64,000 nt of DNA from Euglena gracilis (GCA_039621445.1 CP154956.1:68682349-68746348), one strand, 5' to 3'. Positions 11,980-22,467 are shown, counted from the stretch's first letter. Program-made: numbers and translations. Notes: a model not told the origin generated them from the sequence alone.

Positions 11980-12025
11980 TATATAATATATAATGTATAT
12001 GCATGTGTGTGTGTGTGTGTGTATA
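11575..12025. repeat. (TATA/TATG)n array with a short unique patch
   Basis: Alternating TA/CA repeats interrupted at 11640-11755 by CACACACACAAGTCCAGCTTGCC and a GGGCGGCTGGAAAT segment that also occurs near 10830. Ends in (GT)n at the left TIR of the next element. Confidence 0.8.
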
Positions 12026-12273
12026 TCAGATCTCCATTTAGTATGTATCACCAAAAAAAAATTTACATATCACACGTATCACAGCCTAAAAGTTAATGTA
12101 GCACACATGTAGCACCAAAAATTTTTTAATGTATCATATTTGTATCACCAAACAAATTTTAATGTATCACACATGTATCACCAATTTTTTTCGGGATTTT
12201 TACGTTTTTACATCAAAATGTTTTTCCCTTTTTCTGTTCCGCTTTTCATCCTTGTTTCCTTGCCTCTCTGCAG

Positions 12274-13179
12274 ACAAATGGAACATTTTTCTTGTGATTA
12301 TGCTTTGGGGACATACCATTGCTTAACACCTCTCCCACCCCCCCCCCCCCGGGGGTGACTGACTGGCTTTTTTCAGAGTGACAAGACCCCCTCCCCCCGG
12401 GGGGGTGGGGGTAGACCCGAAAATGAAAAGTGGCTGGCCTGACACCGAAGGCGCCGGAATTTTTTTTGTATTTTTGAGACTTTTTGGCAATATTGCCTTG
12501 CCAACATAAGCACATTCAAGAGTGGCCAAGCGCCCCCCCCCCCCCGGGGGGGGTAAAGTGACTGAGTGGTTTTTTGGGAAAACGTGACTGACTGGTTTTT
12601 TCAGAGTGGAAAGTGACCCCCTCGGGGGGGGGGGGGTCGCTAAGCAATGGTACGTTTGGAGGACAGCTAACGTGGAGCTGCACAACGTGGAGGACGAGTG
12701 CATCCCTGATTCGCCTGCTGGAGAGGGTTCTTCATCAGAATCTGCTCCCCCAGAAAAGAAATTGAAAGTGATACTGCCCACCCAAAACGGAAATTGCCAC
12801 CAGTTCCATATGGAATGGAAGAATGGCCGAGATTGGTTGCGTTTTGAAGCACCCCTTGGCATATGTGTGCGCTATTTGCCATCAATTTTGTGAGAATCCA
12901 AAAGTGATCTGGAAGTGATGGGGGTGGGTCAGAAAAGGAATTCTCTTGCAATGCCAACAAAGTGTACATTTTCCGTAACATCAAATCCCATGGCGAGGGA
13001 AAGTATCACCTTGCTGCAAAGTCCATGTTGAATCGACCACAAACAGGTCTGAGCCAATCCCTTATTCAGCTTCCGTCCGCTTTGATACCGCAAGCAAAGA
13101 CGTTGTTCAAAACTGTTTTGTGGATGGTGAAGCATGGAATCGCCTACCGAAATCTTCGTTCATCGTTAGGCTTGCAGTA
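12274..13179 (+). pseudogene. Decayed zinc-finger/hAT-like coding region
   Basis: An open frame starts after a CTCTCTGCAG acceptor-like site, is interrupted by a nested TIR element (12316-12650), and continues in the same frame to about 12893. Acidic/Ser-rich text is followed by an FHMEWKNGRDWLRF stretch. A shifted frame then gives AYVCAICHQFC (Cys pair), and a third frame gives an RNIKSHGEGKYHLAAKS stretch and LFKTVLWMVKHGIAYRNL. That order resembles the Trp-x(n)-CxxC-x(n)-H-x5-H finger followed by the start of a hAT-type transposase, as in ZNF862-like proteins. This match is by eye only. At least two frame changes remain, so it is probably non-functional, although short introns could explain some of them. 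Confidence 0.45.
12316..12650. mobile_element. TIR element family D, copy 1, TA target duplication
   Basis: Ends CCATTGCTTAACACC and GGTCGCTAAGCAATGG are inverted repeats, with TA on each side (12314-12315, 12651-12652). Excising the block with one TA keeps the surrounding reading frame open. The interior has two C-run/G-run palindromes, GTGACTGACTGG / CAGTCAGTCAC words and a degenerate GGCGCCTTCGG-type hairpin. Related pieces lie at 45186-45509 and 63110-63330. Confidence 0.8.
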
Positions 13180-13497
13180 ATTTGAATGGGGCGGTGTATG
13201 ATTTGTGCATGCGTTCAGCTACACACCTGTGGCCGTGAAGAAGCAGCCATGGGAACCTGAGTTCCTCAAGCCCGGGTAAGCAACATCTTATGTTCGTCTG
13301 TAAATTTTTTATCTTACAAATTTGTGTTTCACAACTTTTATTTTATGTTTCACGAAGGAAAATTTGTGTATCACATATGTATCACTCAAATTTTTTTTCA
13401 TGTATCACATCTGTATCACCCAAAAAAATTAATGCATCACCAAGAAAAAATTAATGTATCACAGATATGTTGTGATACGCACTAAATGGCGGTCTGA

Positions 13498-13508
13498 TAT
13501 ATATGTGT

Positions 13509-13595
<87 letters not shown>

Positions 13596-13640
13596 AATAT
13601 ATATATATATATGTATATATATGTATATATATATATATAC
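13498..13640. repeat. (TA)n array
   Basis: About 140 bp of TA-rich alternating repeat immediately right of the 1.47-kb transposon. Confidence 0.9.
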
Positions 13641-14105
13641 CTTGTTGGGGGGCGGCCCAGCCCAAAACAATTTCTGGCCAGTTTGGTGCCACATGCAGCC
13701 CCCCAATTTTTGTAAAGGATAAGACAAGCAATTGATATTAACATGATAGTAGACATCAGCTGAGATGGCATTGCTTGTGCGAAGCCGGGATGGACGGGAA
13801 AAAAGTGGTCAAAAATGGCCAAAATCGGTCATTTTTGGTACCTTTTTTGGGTTTTCACCCCAAAAAAATTAGCTGGAAAAATGCATCCCAGCAGCGTTTG
13901 GGGTGTTTTGCTTTTTTTTTGGGTCTGGGACCCCTGTGGGGTTCAGGTTCATCAGCACAGTCAATTTTTACACAACTTGTTTTCGTCTTTCACAGATTAG
14001 TTTTAAATTTTGTTTGCAATTTATTGTTGTTCTGTTGCGATCCTGTCCAATGTCGCATCCCAGCAGCTTATTTGCCATTCAATTCAGCTGACAATCAGCA
14101 TTAAC
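13640..14105. other. Spacer, no gene recognised
   Basis: Mixed-composition DNA with short frames only. None has a domain I can name. Confidence 0.4.
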
Positions 14106-14339
14106 CTACCACTCATTTGATTCAGGCTCAGACTCAGGCACCGCATCTCGAAGAGGATAAGTCCTGTTTTCCCCCAAATGCATATTCCAAATTTTAAATT
14201 TGAGAAATGATTGCGGAAAGCAATTGCCGATGGAATCCCAAATGAACGTTTTGTTTTCCTTTTCCAATTTTACCCTCGTGGGAGTGGGCTGAACAGACTG
14301 CGAGGTCGGTGTAGGGGAGTTGCCATGGGGAGGGGGTTG

Positions 14340-14825
14340 ACCAGGCATTTTGGGCTCCACATTTTGCCCTTGTGAGGCCAGGCCTTGTTCGCCGGCGGTT
14401 TGTTGCTTGGATTTTGTGTCGCTGGGTCAGGAGGTCCCGCTTGGTACCTTTTTTCGCCAGAGTTGGCTGACTCTGAAATTGCCTTTCGACACCCAGAAGA
14501 CAGGAGCGCCAAGTACATGTCGCAGAACTTCGGGGGAAAGTGAGGAAAGCAGGTGTGAACCGTACTCCCTCGACGCAAACCGACAAGGGAGGAAAGGACA
14601 CCGAGGGGAAAGCGCAAAGACCTTGCGAGGCCACGCCTTGACCGCCGGCAGTGTTGGACGCCTCCGGCTCCGCACTTTGCCTTTGAGAGGCCATGCCTTG
14701 CTCGTCGGCGGTGTTGACTGGATTGTTTGGGTGCGCTGGGTCAGGAGGCCTAGCTTCGCGCCTTTTTCGGCGGAGTTGGCTGATTCTTAATTTGCCCTTC
14801 GACAACACAGAGGACAGGAACTTCA
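14340..14825. repeat. Direct repeat, about 160-bp units roughly 310 bp apart
   Basis: 14350-14520 and 14664-14820 share the order CTCC-CA-TTTGCC, GAGGCCA-GCCTTG, GTCGGCGGT/GCCGGCGGT, GCTGGGTCAGGAGG, GGAGTTGGCTGA and a TTCGACA-CC/ACAGAGGACAGGA tail. A shorter third version lies near 14610. On the minus strand a continuous frame (14194-14826) runs through the copies. It could be the C-terminal or 3' untranslated part of the neighbouring tyrosine-recombinase element, but no domain is visible. Confidence 0.6.
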
Positions 14826-14952
14826 ATTCAAGAAGCTTGCCAGTTTCAATTTGAAAGAGCTAAGTCAACCGAATTATCCGGAAGGTGACGCGCGTAGAGA
14901 ATATCAAATCAGAAATTGTGAACATTTCAAGACTTCAATGAAAAATGAGCAC

Positions 14953-15284
14953 TCCCGGGAAGTCTGACCAGGGAGGAAGTGACCATGAGGGCGGAGCGCA
15001 AGAGGGGGGTTGAGATGCTGCTTTTTGTGCCGGCTGTTTTGTTGTTTGTGTTCTTTTTGGCGGGGTGCTTCTCACTGCGACTTTGGCGCCGGAGTTGGCG
15101 ATGATGTGCTCCCCGACACCGACTGGGCGAAGGTGAACCGCAGGAGCTCCCCGGCCTGTGTGTAGGGACGATTTTGCCCCCCCCTGGAGGAGGATGCTTT
15201 CCTTTTTCGGTGGGTTGGGTGGGCTCACACCCCTCTTGTGCTCCGCCCTCTTGGTCACTTCCTCCCTGGTCAGACTTCCCGGGA
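14953..15284. repeat. 55-bp inverted repeat at the 3' end of the YR element
   Basis: The 55 bp at 14953-15007 (TCCCGGGAAGTCTGACCAGG onward) recur as the reverse complement at 15230-15284 with two mismatches, enclosing about 220 bp. DIRS/Ngaro-type elements carry unusual terminal or split repeats, so this may be part of their replication ends. That role is inferred. Confidence 0.75.
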
Positions 15285-16256
15285 GGAACTACTCGACCAT
15301 TCGGGCCTCGCACATTCTGGGGTTGAGACATTGTGCACGACCCCTTTTTCAATTTTTTTCTTTTCCGAATCCACCGCCCCCAAGATTAAATAATGTGCTG
15401 AAAAAGCTGTGGAATCTTTCCACTGACCGAGTTCACACACCTCCTCACTGGACAATCCCAACTTTTTGTACATCAAAACCCCTGCCCCCCTGGTGCTGTG
15501 GGATTTCTAGTGGGGAATTGGAATGCCAAAGGATTCCAACAACTCCTTTGTCAAAGAGTTGATTCTGTTGGGTGTCAAGGGTTTTTTGCCAGCCAAACTC
15601 CACAACAAAGGGGCACCCTGGGGGATGAAAGATGTTCTTTTCACATATTCTCTCATCAAATGATATTGACTCAAAGATGGCAGTGAATCAATCTTCAACA
15701 CTTGCTCCCACGTTGGTGAAGGCCAACCCTTTCTCCTGACCAAAATGAAAATCTTCTCCCCAGCCAGTGAAATAGTCCTTTGTGTCCTTGCCAGGTCCAC
15801 CCCCCCGTGAAGTGCCAAAAGTCTGAAAGACAGAATGATTCTCCACCGCAGCTCCACAAGCGACATCTCAGAAACCCTCTCTGTGCAGTGCACTTTTTCA
15901 AAACGGGCAATGGGTCCCAAAAAGCAGCATACCTCTGAACTGAACGATTCCATTCCTTTTTCGCTTTTGGAAGTAAAGGGTGTAATCGAAGTGGACACCA
16001 ACCCAGGTAAATATTGGAGAGAGGCATACGCACATCGAGCATCAGCCTGTGAAAGTTTGTGTAGGTCCAACAGGGCAGTGGCCAGCTCCATCCTGGAGAC
16101 TTGCAAGGGCTCCAATCCTTTCTTTTGAAGAATAACAAACAGTGTTCTGAATGCACTGTCATAACGCTTCAGGGGTCCCAAAGTCCTCGGGACATTTTCA
16201 ATGTCTTCATGTGGCACTTTTTGCTGTTCCAAAAGGAACCTGATACCACTGCGCAA
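15270..16256 (-). CDS. Tyrosine recombinase of a DIRS/Ngaro-type retrotransposon (one in-frame stop)
   Basis: Cuts and rejoins the circular cDNA into the genome in this retrotransposon class, in place of a DDE integrase. The ORF has the box I Arg at about residue 157 (GGVDLARTQR). A TAG stop at about codon 250 interrupts it, but the same frame continues with HSTR (box II His-x-x-Arg) and GQWKDSTAFSAHY, which carries the catalytic Tyr near 289. All four catalytic positions are therefore present. The stop is either a disabling mutation or a reassigned/readthrough codon. It lies directly downstream of RT-RNase H, the order used by Ngaro elements. Confidence 0.8.
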
Positions 16257-16426
16257 GCCAGGGCCACTTTGGCCTTGACATTGATCGCCCCCAACGATTC
16301 TTGAACGTTCCCTCCCTGGGAGGTATGACCAACATTCTTGTCCCTGGTTTTGACACTTTGATTAATAGGGGCAGCATTGACTCGAAACCCACATGGGTGT
16401 GACCAAAAGGCACTTCACCTGTTTGT

Positions 16427-16996
16427 TCAGTCTCGGCCTGACGAGCCAAGGAAAAAATCACCTTCCAGGGGGGGGTTGGCATAAAAATCTCTGACTGAAG
16501 ACAGGTCGCATTTCAATGCACCCACCAGAGAAGCTTGGTAGTGGGGCGATCTGGCCACAAATTTTTGGAATTTTGCATTTCCTGCAGATGCAAAAATGCC
16601 TATGTCTGGAGTAATATCTTTTCTGAAAAACTGCAGAATTTGGGTGAACAGGTCTTGGCACAGCGTATAATCTCCCCTGTCCTGATCCCATCTTGTGAGG
16701 GGGTCTGCCAACATTTCTGATGAAGGAACCCACTGGACGTGCAGTTGGACATGGTTTTACCAACACCAGTGAAACAGAGGTTCCAGAATCTGATTGAGGT
16801 GATGTTTTCTGCCACCCCACTTGGTGAGATAACTCAGTGCCACCTGATTGGCTACGTTTAGCAGCACAGTTTCTCCATGCTGGGCAAAGGCTTTTACTGT
16901 CTGTACTGCTGCCATCACCTCTTTTACATTTATATGTAAACAATTTTTCTCCCTCCAAAATTCTTGGATGGTTTGATTTTGGGAGGAGTCTACCAC
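16427..16996 (-). CDS. RNase H and C-terminal part of the DIRS/Ngaro-type polyprotein (frameshifted)
   Basis: Continues the polyprotein of the RT at 16990-18083 in other frames. 16757-16996 gives ECHIN-like NCLHINVKEVMAAVQTVKAF and LLNVANQVALSYLTKWGG, typical of DIRS-group RNase H. 16427-16714 gives MLADPLTRWDQDRGDYTL followed by DIGIFASAGNAKFQKFV, matching the conserved stretch after RNase H in this group. Frame changes near 16985 and 16750 suggest decay or frameshifting. Removes RNA from RNA:DNA hybrids. Confidence 0.7.
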
Positions 16997-18083
16997 CCCA
17001 TGCCCACGTGGACGAGTCTGAATGGAGCACCCTTCTTGCCTGTTGGAGAAAAGGTCTGCCCAGACCTGGTTGCAGGTATGCCTTTAGGACTTTGATTTCC
17101 CCCTTCAGTTTTTCTGGGATGTCTATGCAAAAATCCCAGCCCATTTCCTGATGGAGCTGGATGAACTTTAAAAACACCTGGGTTACCAAGCTCAAAAATT
17201 GTAGAGCAGGGAGGTAACTTCTTATTTGTTCCAGAATGCTGGAAATCATTCTGCAACCCAATTTTCGGGCCATTACCACCTTCCCCGGTTCCTTTCTTGT
17301 GGTTTTTAATTTGTGGGGGGCACCTCCAGTTGACTTTTTTCCAGATCGATGATGAACCCCAAGTGTTGCAGTCTTTGGGTGGGAGTAAACGCAGACTTTT
17401 TTATCGCTGACCTTGAACCCAACCTCCCCTAATGTGTTCAGCATTGTCAGCAAATGCTTTTTGACCGAATGTTCTGTTGAACCAAACAGAATGATATCGT
17501 CCAAATAGGCGAACACCTGCAATCCCTTTGATTGCCACAGCTTTTTTATGACTTTCATTAGTGACATGAACAATTTTGGGAGGTGCTTAGGCCAAAAAAA
17601 GCCCCCTGAAACTCCGACAGGTCTGGGCCCACCTGAATCTTTTTCCAGACCCAGATTACAGTAGGCATCTTTCAAGTTCAGTTTGAGTGCCCATTCCCCT
17701 TTGTTCAGAGTGGGGAAAATGGTGGACATGTTTTCCAGAGTCAACTTTTCTGGACAGCAGATTTTGTTTTTATCTCGACAATCTGTGATAAGTTGATGCT
17801 TGAACCCCTCCCCTTCTAGTTTTGAAAACACAAACCAGGGTACAAGGTGGGCAGTTCCTGTGGCATTTTGGATTTTTCTGGTTGCCCCACTTCCTTGGTA
17901 CTCCCTCTGGATTTCTGAAGCCAAGCTGATTTCCTGAGCTGACTTTTGCTGCTGTCTTTTTGACATAGACTGGGGTATAGGGTGGTATGGCTGCACACCA
18001 TTTTGAATTAGTGATACTACCCACTGGTTTGCATTTTTCTGCCACCATGGCAAACATTCCCTCAGTCGCTGAAACAATTGCAC
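16990..18083 (-). CDS. Reverse transcriptase of a DIRS/Ngaro-type retrotransposon
   Basis: Copies element RNA to cDNA. Visible RT landmarks: a FVFSKLEGEGFKHQLITDCR stretch (near residues 84-103), KLNLKDAY (about 134-141, first catalytic Asp) and the YLDDIILFG box (193-201, the two catalytic Asp), then a GVHHRS thumb start. RNase H begins with LHSDSSTWAWGG near residue 357. The YLDD box and the absence of a linked DDE integrase fit the DIRS group. The N-terminus continues upstream in overlapping frames to about 18240, so the true start is not fixed. Confidence 0.8.
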
Positions 18084-18399
18084 CCGCAGCCATGCACTTT
18101 CTCTGAATTCCAGTCCTTGAATGATTCCATTCTCCCGCTCCTCTGGGGGGGAGTGTGGTGTGGGCCAATTTCCTCCTTCCAGAAGCCCTTGCTAGGCTGG
18201 AGATGGCATCTGGACAGGGGTCAGCAGGGGGATTACACACCCCCTTAGGCTTAGCTGGGGGTTATATCTCCAAATCCATGTTTGGTTCTGGCTTGCCCTC
18301 CACTGGCAGGTGGGGCCTGCTGGCCCTGATTCCTTCTGGGCTAGGCCTTGCTGATATCATCCCCTCCTGTGGTTTTTGATGCTTCAGGCCTGGCCCTTG

Positions 18400-19105
18400 C
18401 CTTTCCTGAGAAAATGAGGGGAGAGGGGCATTTTTTCAGAAGGGATTCAGACCCCTTGTATCACCATGATCTCCATTGGCTGCCATAGCCCTTTCCTCTC
18501 CCAGATTTGAAATTTGCTGCCGTAGCCTTTTCCAATATTTGATAATCTGCATCCACACTGCCATACACGCATGCCACCATCCTCTCCAGGTGCAACACCT
18601 TTTGCTGTTATGCCTTCAGCTGCTTGCCCCAGGCCCCCTTTCCGTCTAAACCATGATTATTATCTTCCGCTCTTACTTTTATCCCCTGATACCTTGGTAG
18701 CTCACCCAACACCATTTTCCACGGTGGTCGATCTCCTTTTTCGCCGTGCCGAAGGCACGCTGCCAGCTCTGTCGCCAGAGGCGCCAGTTGCTCCTGCCAG
18801 GAGAGCTGTCCATCCGCCTCGTCGTTGTCGTTGTCCTCCTCGTCTTCTCCGACGTCCCCCTCCATCGCGGACCGCCCCGCTCTCTGCTTTTCCAGCCAAC
18901 GCTTAGCCAATTTGAACGCCACGTCCGCTGCTGTCTGCACCAAGTCGATCGGCGGCACCTCCACCCTTCCTGCTAACGCCACCGAGTACAACAACGAATT
19001 CCTGTAGTCTCCGACTTGGCTGGAGGCCATTACCACCTTTGTCAGCTCGTGGACGTTCTTTGCACGTTTCGTCGTGTTGTGTACCCGTAGTATGCTTCTG
19101 TCCAC
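18400..19105 (-). CDS. Gag-like ORF of the DIRS/Ngaro-type element
   Basis: A 165-residue ORF (18608-19105) lies upstream of the RT on the same strand. It has a helical N-terminus, an acidic run (GDVGEDEEDNDNDEADG) and a Trp/Pro/Gly-rich C-terminus, and a readable but interrupted continuation to about 18400. No zinc knuckle is visible. Position and strand are the main reasons for calling it gag. It could instead be an unrelated GC-rich ORF. Composition is more GC-rich than the RT downstream. Confidence 0.45.
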
Positions 19106-19292
19106 GTCCGATGAGGAAGTTAGGATGGAAGCAGCTCCTATTAGGATCTCCTAACGGGTGCCCCTTCTCTCTCCACAGGTGGCATTCTGTTTTCTTTGCT
19201 TGTCTTCCTTTTCCCCGGACCGGACTTGGTTATCCAGCCGTCCTCCCTGCAACGCTCTGTGCTTTGCTCCTTGCGAAATTAGGAAAAGGGTT

Positions 19293-20297
19293 TTACTGCC
19301 GTCCATACAGCACCTCGTACAGGATCGTGCCGTGCAGCGCCTTGGAGTCGTTCAGCTTCTGCACAGCCCTGGGCAGGGTCTCCTCCCAGGTGATCGGGGC
19401 CTCGGCCTTCTCGCTCGGGATCCGCTTCTGCAGCTGCGCACCGAGGGACTCAGCCCGCCCGTTTGCCGCGCGGTGGTACGCCTGGGCGTAGGTGTGGCGG
19501 ATCCGGTGGAGGCCGCACATGCTGCGCCACCACGCTCCCGCAAAGTGCGGCCCGCTATCACTCGTGACCACGCTTGGCAGCCCGTGCGGCGACCACCACC
19601 CTCGGTACATTGCCTTGGCCCCCGTGGCGGCGGTGAGGCCGCGAGGTGGTGGGCTGTGGCCACGACCCACCCACTGTGGCTGTCGAAGCAGGCGGCGAAC
19701 GCGTTGTACAGCTGCCGCTCGAAGTCCACCTCCGGCATCACGCAGACGTCGATGCCCACCGACTCCATGAAGTACGGCGAGACGGGCGTCGGGCAGACCT
19801 TCAGCCGCAGCGGCTGGTGCAGGTGCTCGGTGGCCTGGCACACCGGGCACGTCTGCTGCAGCCCGCTGGCCACCTTCACCACCTCCGTCCGGTCCGCGAA
19901 GACGAACGTGCGGTCGGCCTCCCCCACCAGTCGGTCCCCGCCAATGTGGCCGGAGACTGAGTGCTGATCCCTCAGCACCTCCGCCAGCAGCCCGCTCGGC
20001 ACACACAACCTCCGGGCCGAGACAGGCCACCCATTCCACCAGCTGGAACCCGCTGGGCGAGCCCGGTCCGTTGTGGGTCTGGCCCCAGACGGGCATCTGC
20101 GTCAACACACACACCGCCAAGCCGAGTTCCGCTGCCCCTGCGAGCAGCAGCGCCGTCCTAGGCTCCGCGCCGACAACCACCATCGTGCACCCGCCAAGCA
20201 TCGTGAACCCTGCCGAGCCGCACAACGATCCACCCACGGAGTCCATCACCACCGCCGCCGACGAGCCCCACCCCCCACGGAAGGTCCACAAGGTCAC
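19293..20297 (-). pseudogene. Ty3-type integrase (frameshifted)
   Basis: Two overlapping frames together show an integrase. 20008-19600 has the H2C2-like start (RDQHSVSGHIGG then CPVCQATEHLHQP) and the first catalytic Asp (VGIDVCVMPEV), then FDSHSGWVVAT. The other frame continues with VTSDSGPHFAG (second Asp) and ANGRAESLGAQ (Glu of DDE), ending ILYEVLYGRQ near 19293. A frameshift near 19620 separates the halves. The upstream frame to 20297 is an Ala/Gly-rich linker as seen between RNase H and integrase. Odd: the RT/RNase H that should precede it lies on the opposite strand at 20327-22467. Confidence 0.8.
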
Positions 20298-20326
20298 CGT
20301 CCGTCCGTGGCAGCCGGCCCTTCCAG

Positions 20327-21144
20327 GTGGGCTGCATGGAAGGGCGGGGCGGAAGCTACCAGCTGATGCTGGATGTGGTCATCGAGATCGACGGCCTGGA
20401 GGAGAAGGCGAAGGCCCTCGTCGACACGGTGGCGCAGAGATCGCTGATCCATCAGGACTTGTTCCCAAACGGATGTTTCCGCCGCAGCGAGCGACCGCTG
20501 CTGCTGCGGACCCTGAACGGCGACCTGCTGGCTGGCGGCAGCAACGAGGCGGACGTCCTCCTGGTGTTCAACGCGAGGAGTGAAGGAGAGAGGATTGGAG
20601 GAATGAAGAGGAGGCACAGCCAGGTCACCGTCCATGACGGTGGTATAGGGTGTGACTCTGGGTTACTCTGGGTTACCCCTGGCTGAAAGAGCACAGGCTG
20701 GACGTGCAACCCTTGGGGGATGCACTCCAGCTCAACGATGACCCCGGGTGGGACATCGCCGGCACCGAAGCAAGCGAGATCGCAGCGCTGAGCACACGCA
20801 CCCACGCGACCGTCCGAGTCTGCAGCCCGGGGCCGTTGTCCTGCACGCCGTCCGAAGTGGAGGAGGAGGTGGACGCTGAGTTGAAGAAGATGAGACTCAC
20901 CGCCAGGGCCAACGGCCCCGATGGAAACGAGGAGGATGAGATCCTGGACGCCGAGGTGGAGGCAATGGTGGCCAAGGTGTTGGTCGAGGCGGCCAAGGAG
21001 GCGAACGAAGTCTGTGGTGTGGTCATAGCCGAAGCGGAGGAGCAGCACCCGCTGGCCGTCCAGCTCCGTCAAAGGAGTTCGAGGGCGGGGTCTTCTGCAA
21101 CCGCGTCCACCCCGATCCGCCGCCCCGACGCCAGCACGGGATAG
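20327..21144 (+). CDS. Retropepsin-like protease region of a Ty3-type element
   Basis: 20327-20686 has LMLDVVIEIDGLEEKAKALV then DTVAQRSLI, the position of the aspartic protease DT-G/S motif with Val in place of Gly, and ADVLLVFNAR further on. 20704-21144 is an acidic helical spacer ending AVQLRQRSSRAG, where such elements join protease to RT. A frame change separates the two. The Gly-to-Val change at the active site suggests loss of activity. Confidence 0.55.
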
Positions 21145-21299
21145 CGGTGCTGCGCCTGAAGCCAAACGCCCAACCGCTGGTGGGCAGTGTGATCCACCTG
21201 AAGGGCTAGCGGCTGGAGGCGCTGCGGGAGAGGGAGGAGGAGTGCCGCCACGACCGGAAGGTGGAGCCGTGGCGCAGCCCGTGGCGAAGGGGGGATACG

Positions 21300-21740
21300 T
21301 TGTGACTACGCGGTGACGAACTTGCAGATCATGGCGGACAGCTACCCCTTGCCCTTGACGGAGGAGATCGAGGTGGAGCAGGCGAAGTGTACCGTCTTTA
21401 GCACCATCGACTTGCTGGACGCGTTCAATCAGGTGGCCTTGGCGGAAGAGAGCCGACCGCTAACAAACGTCCAGCTGCCGGGTGGGCTGTGGCAGTTGCG
21501 TGTGGTCCCGCAGGGAATCAACGTCGGGGCCGCCCTCCTGCAGCTGGACATCGACGCCACCTGCACGGCGGTGAAGGCTCACTCACGGCCGTACTTCGAC
21601 GACATCATCGTCAGTACGCGGCAGGGAGTGGAGGAGACGGAAGAAGGAGTTCTACCAAACGCATGCCCGAGACGTCTGTGAGACGTTGCTGGCCTTGGAA
21701 AAAGACAGATGGGTCAGCGACAGCCGCAAAGTCAAGCTCT
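21300..21740 (+). CDS. Ty3-type reverse transcriptase (truncated)
   Basis: Shows SYPLPLTEEIEVE, FSTIDLLDAFNQVALAEESR (first Asp), a PQGINVGAALLQLDI box and RPYFDDIIVST, the YxDD box with both catalytic Asp. The frame breaks near 21680. The N-terminal fingers region is missing or unreadable upstream of 21300, where the sequence has a stop and shifted frame. Belongs with the RNase H that follows. Confidence 0.75.
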
Positions 21741-22467
21741 TCATGAGGCAAGTCTAATTCGTGGAGCATGTCCTGTCGCACGGCAGGACGGCGCCTGCCC
21801 CAGGCAAACTGTCGGCGGTGCAGCACTGGCAGCTGTCAGCAGTCTCCGCGTGTTTCTCGGCGTCTGCAATTACTTTGCTGGCTACGTGAGACTGTACGCG
21901 GAGCTGGCGGCGCCGTTGCAGGAGAATCTGAATTTGCCGTGGGAGCTGACCAAGGCGGGATCCAAGCACCCAGTGGTCTGCCCGGAGCAAGAGAAGGAGG
22001 CGTTGTGCAAGCTGAAGAAGGTCCCCGTCGCCGACCTGGAGCCGACCTGTACCACAATGGATCCAGCCAGGTCGTTCGTCCTCCGCACCGACGCGTCGGA
22101 CTACGCCATCCGAGCGGTGCTGGAGAAGTTCCCGAAGATCGACAGCGTGCTGCCAGTGGCCTTCATGTCCCGGAAGCTCACCGAGGGGAGGCGCCTTCGG
22201 TGGGACGTCCGGGACAAGGAGACGTATGCCGCGGTGACCGCCCTCGACAAGTGTGTGGCCCTCCTGCTGGACAACAAGATCCTCTTCCTGACCCACCACC
22301 GCAGCCTGGAGTCGTGGTACAAGGAGTACGTCGCCGGAATGGGCCTGCAGGGGAGGCGAGCCACATGGCATGCGCAGCTCAACGAGTTCCGCATCACCGT
22401 GGTGCACGTCCTCGGTGAGACCAACGTTGTGGGCGACGCCATGTCCCGCTGGGCTTACCCGGCGTAA
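21709..22467 (+). CDS. Ty3-type RT thumb and RNase H
   Basis: Begins with thumb/connection text (FLGVCNYFAGYVRLYAELAA), then RNase H: VLRTDASDYAIRAVLEKF (first Asp), FMSRKLTEGRRLRWDVRDKE (Glu), LLLDNKILFLTHHRSLE, and a C-terminal HVLGETNVVGDAMSRWAYPA. This is the classical gypsy RNase H layout. It follows the RT with a frame change near 21680-21710. Codon use is GC-rich like the flanking integrase and methyltransferase pieces. Confidence 0.8.
   Translation: MGQRQPQSQALHEASLIRGACPVARQDGACPRQTVGGAALAAVSSLRVFLGVCNYFAGYVRLYAELAAPLQENLNLPWELTKAGSKHPVVCPEQEKEALCKLKKVPVADLEPTCTTMDPARSFVLRTDASDYAIRAVLEKFPKIDSVLPVAFMSRKLTEGRRLRWDVRDKETYAAVTALDKCVALLLDNKILFLTHHRSLESWYKEYVAGMGLQGRRATWHAQLNEFRITVVHVLGETNVVGDAMSRWAYPA

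Larger units (their letters stand above)
12026..13497. mobile_element. 1.47-kb TIR DNA transposon remnant, TA-flanked
   Basis: Left end TCAGATCTCCATTTAGTATG is mirrored at the right by GTGATACGCACTAAATGGCGGTCTGA (about 26 of 29 positions). TA lies outside both ends, followed by (TA)n. Subterminal arrays of a degenerate ATGTATCACACATGTATCACC unit lie at 12045-12190 and 13360-13490, as expected for transposase-binding sites. The interior holds a decayed zinc-finger/hAT-like coding region and a nested family D element. Confidence 0.75.

Noticed and set aside
13212-13280. Possible small exon (TTCAG acceptor, GTAAGC donor, reads TPVAVKKQPWEPEFLKPG)
   Set aside because: No partner exon at a sensible distance, and it lies inside a decayed transposon.
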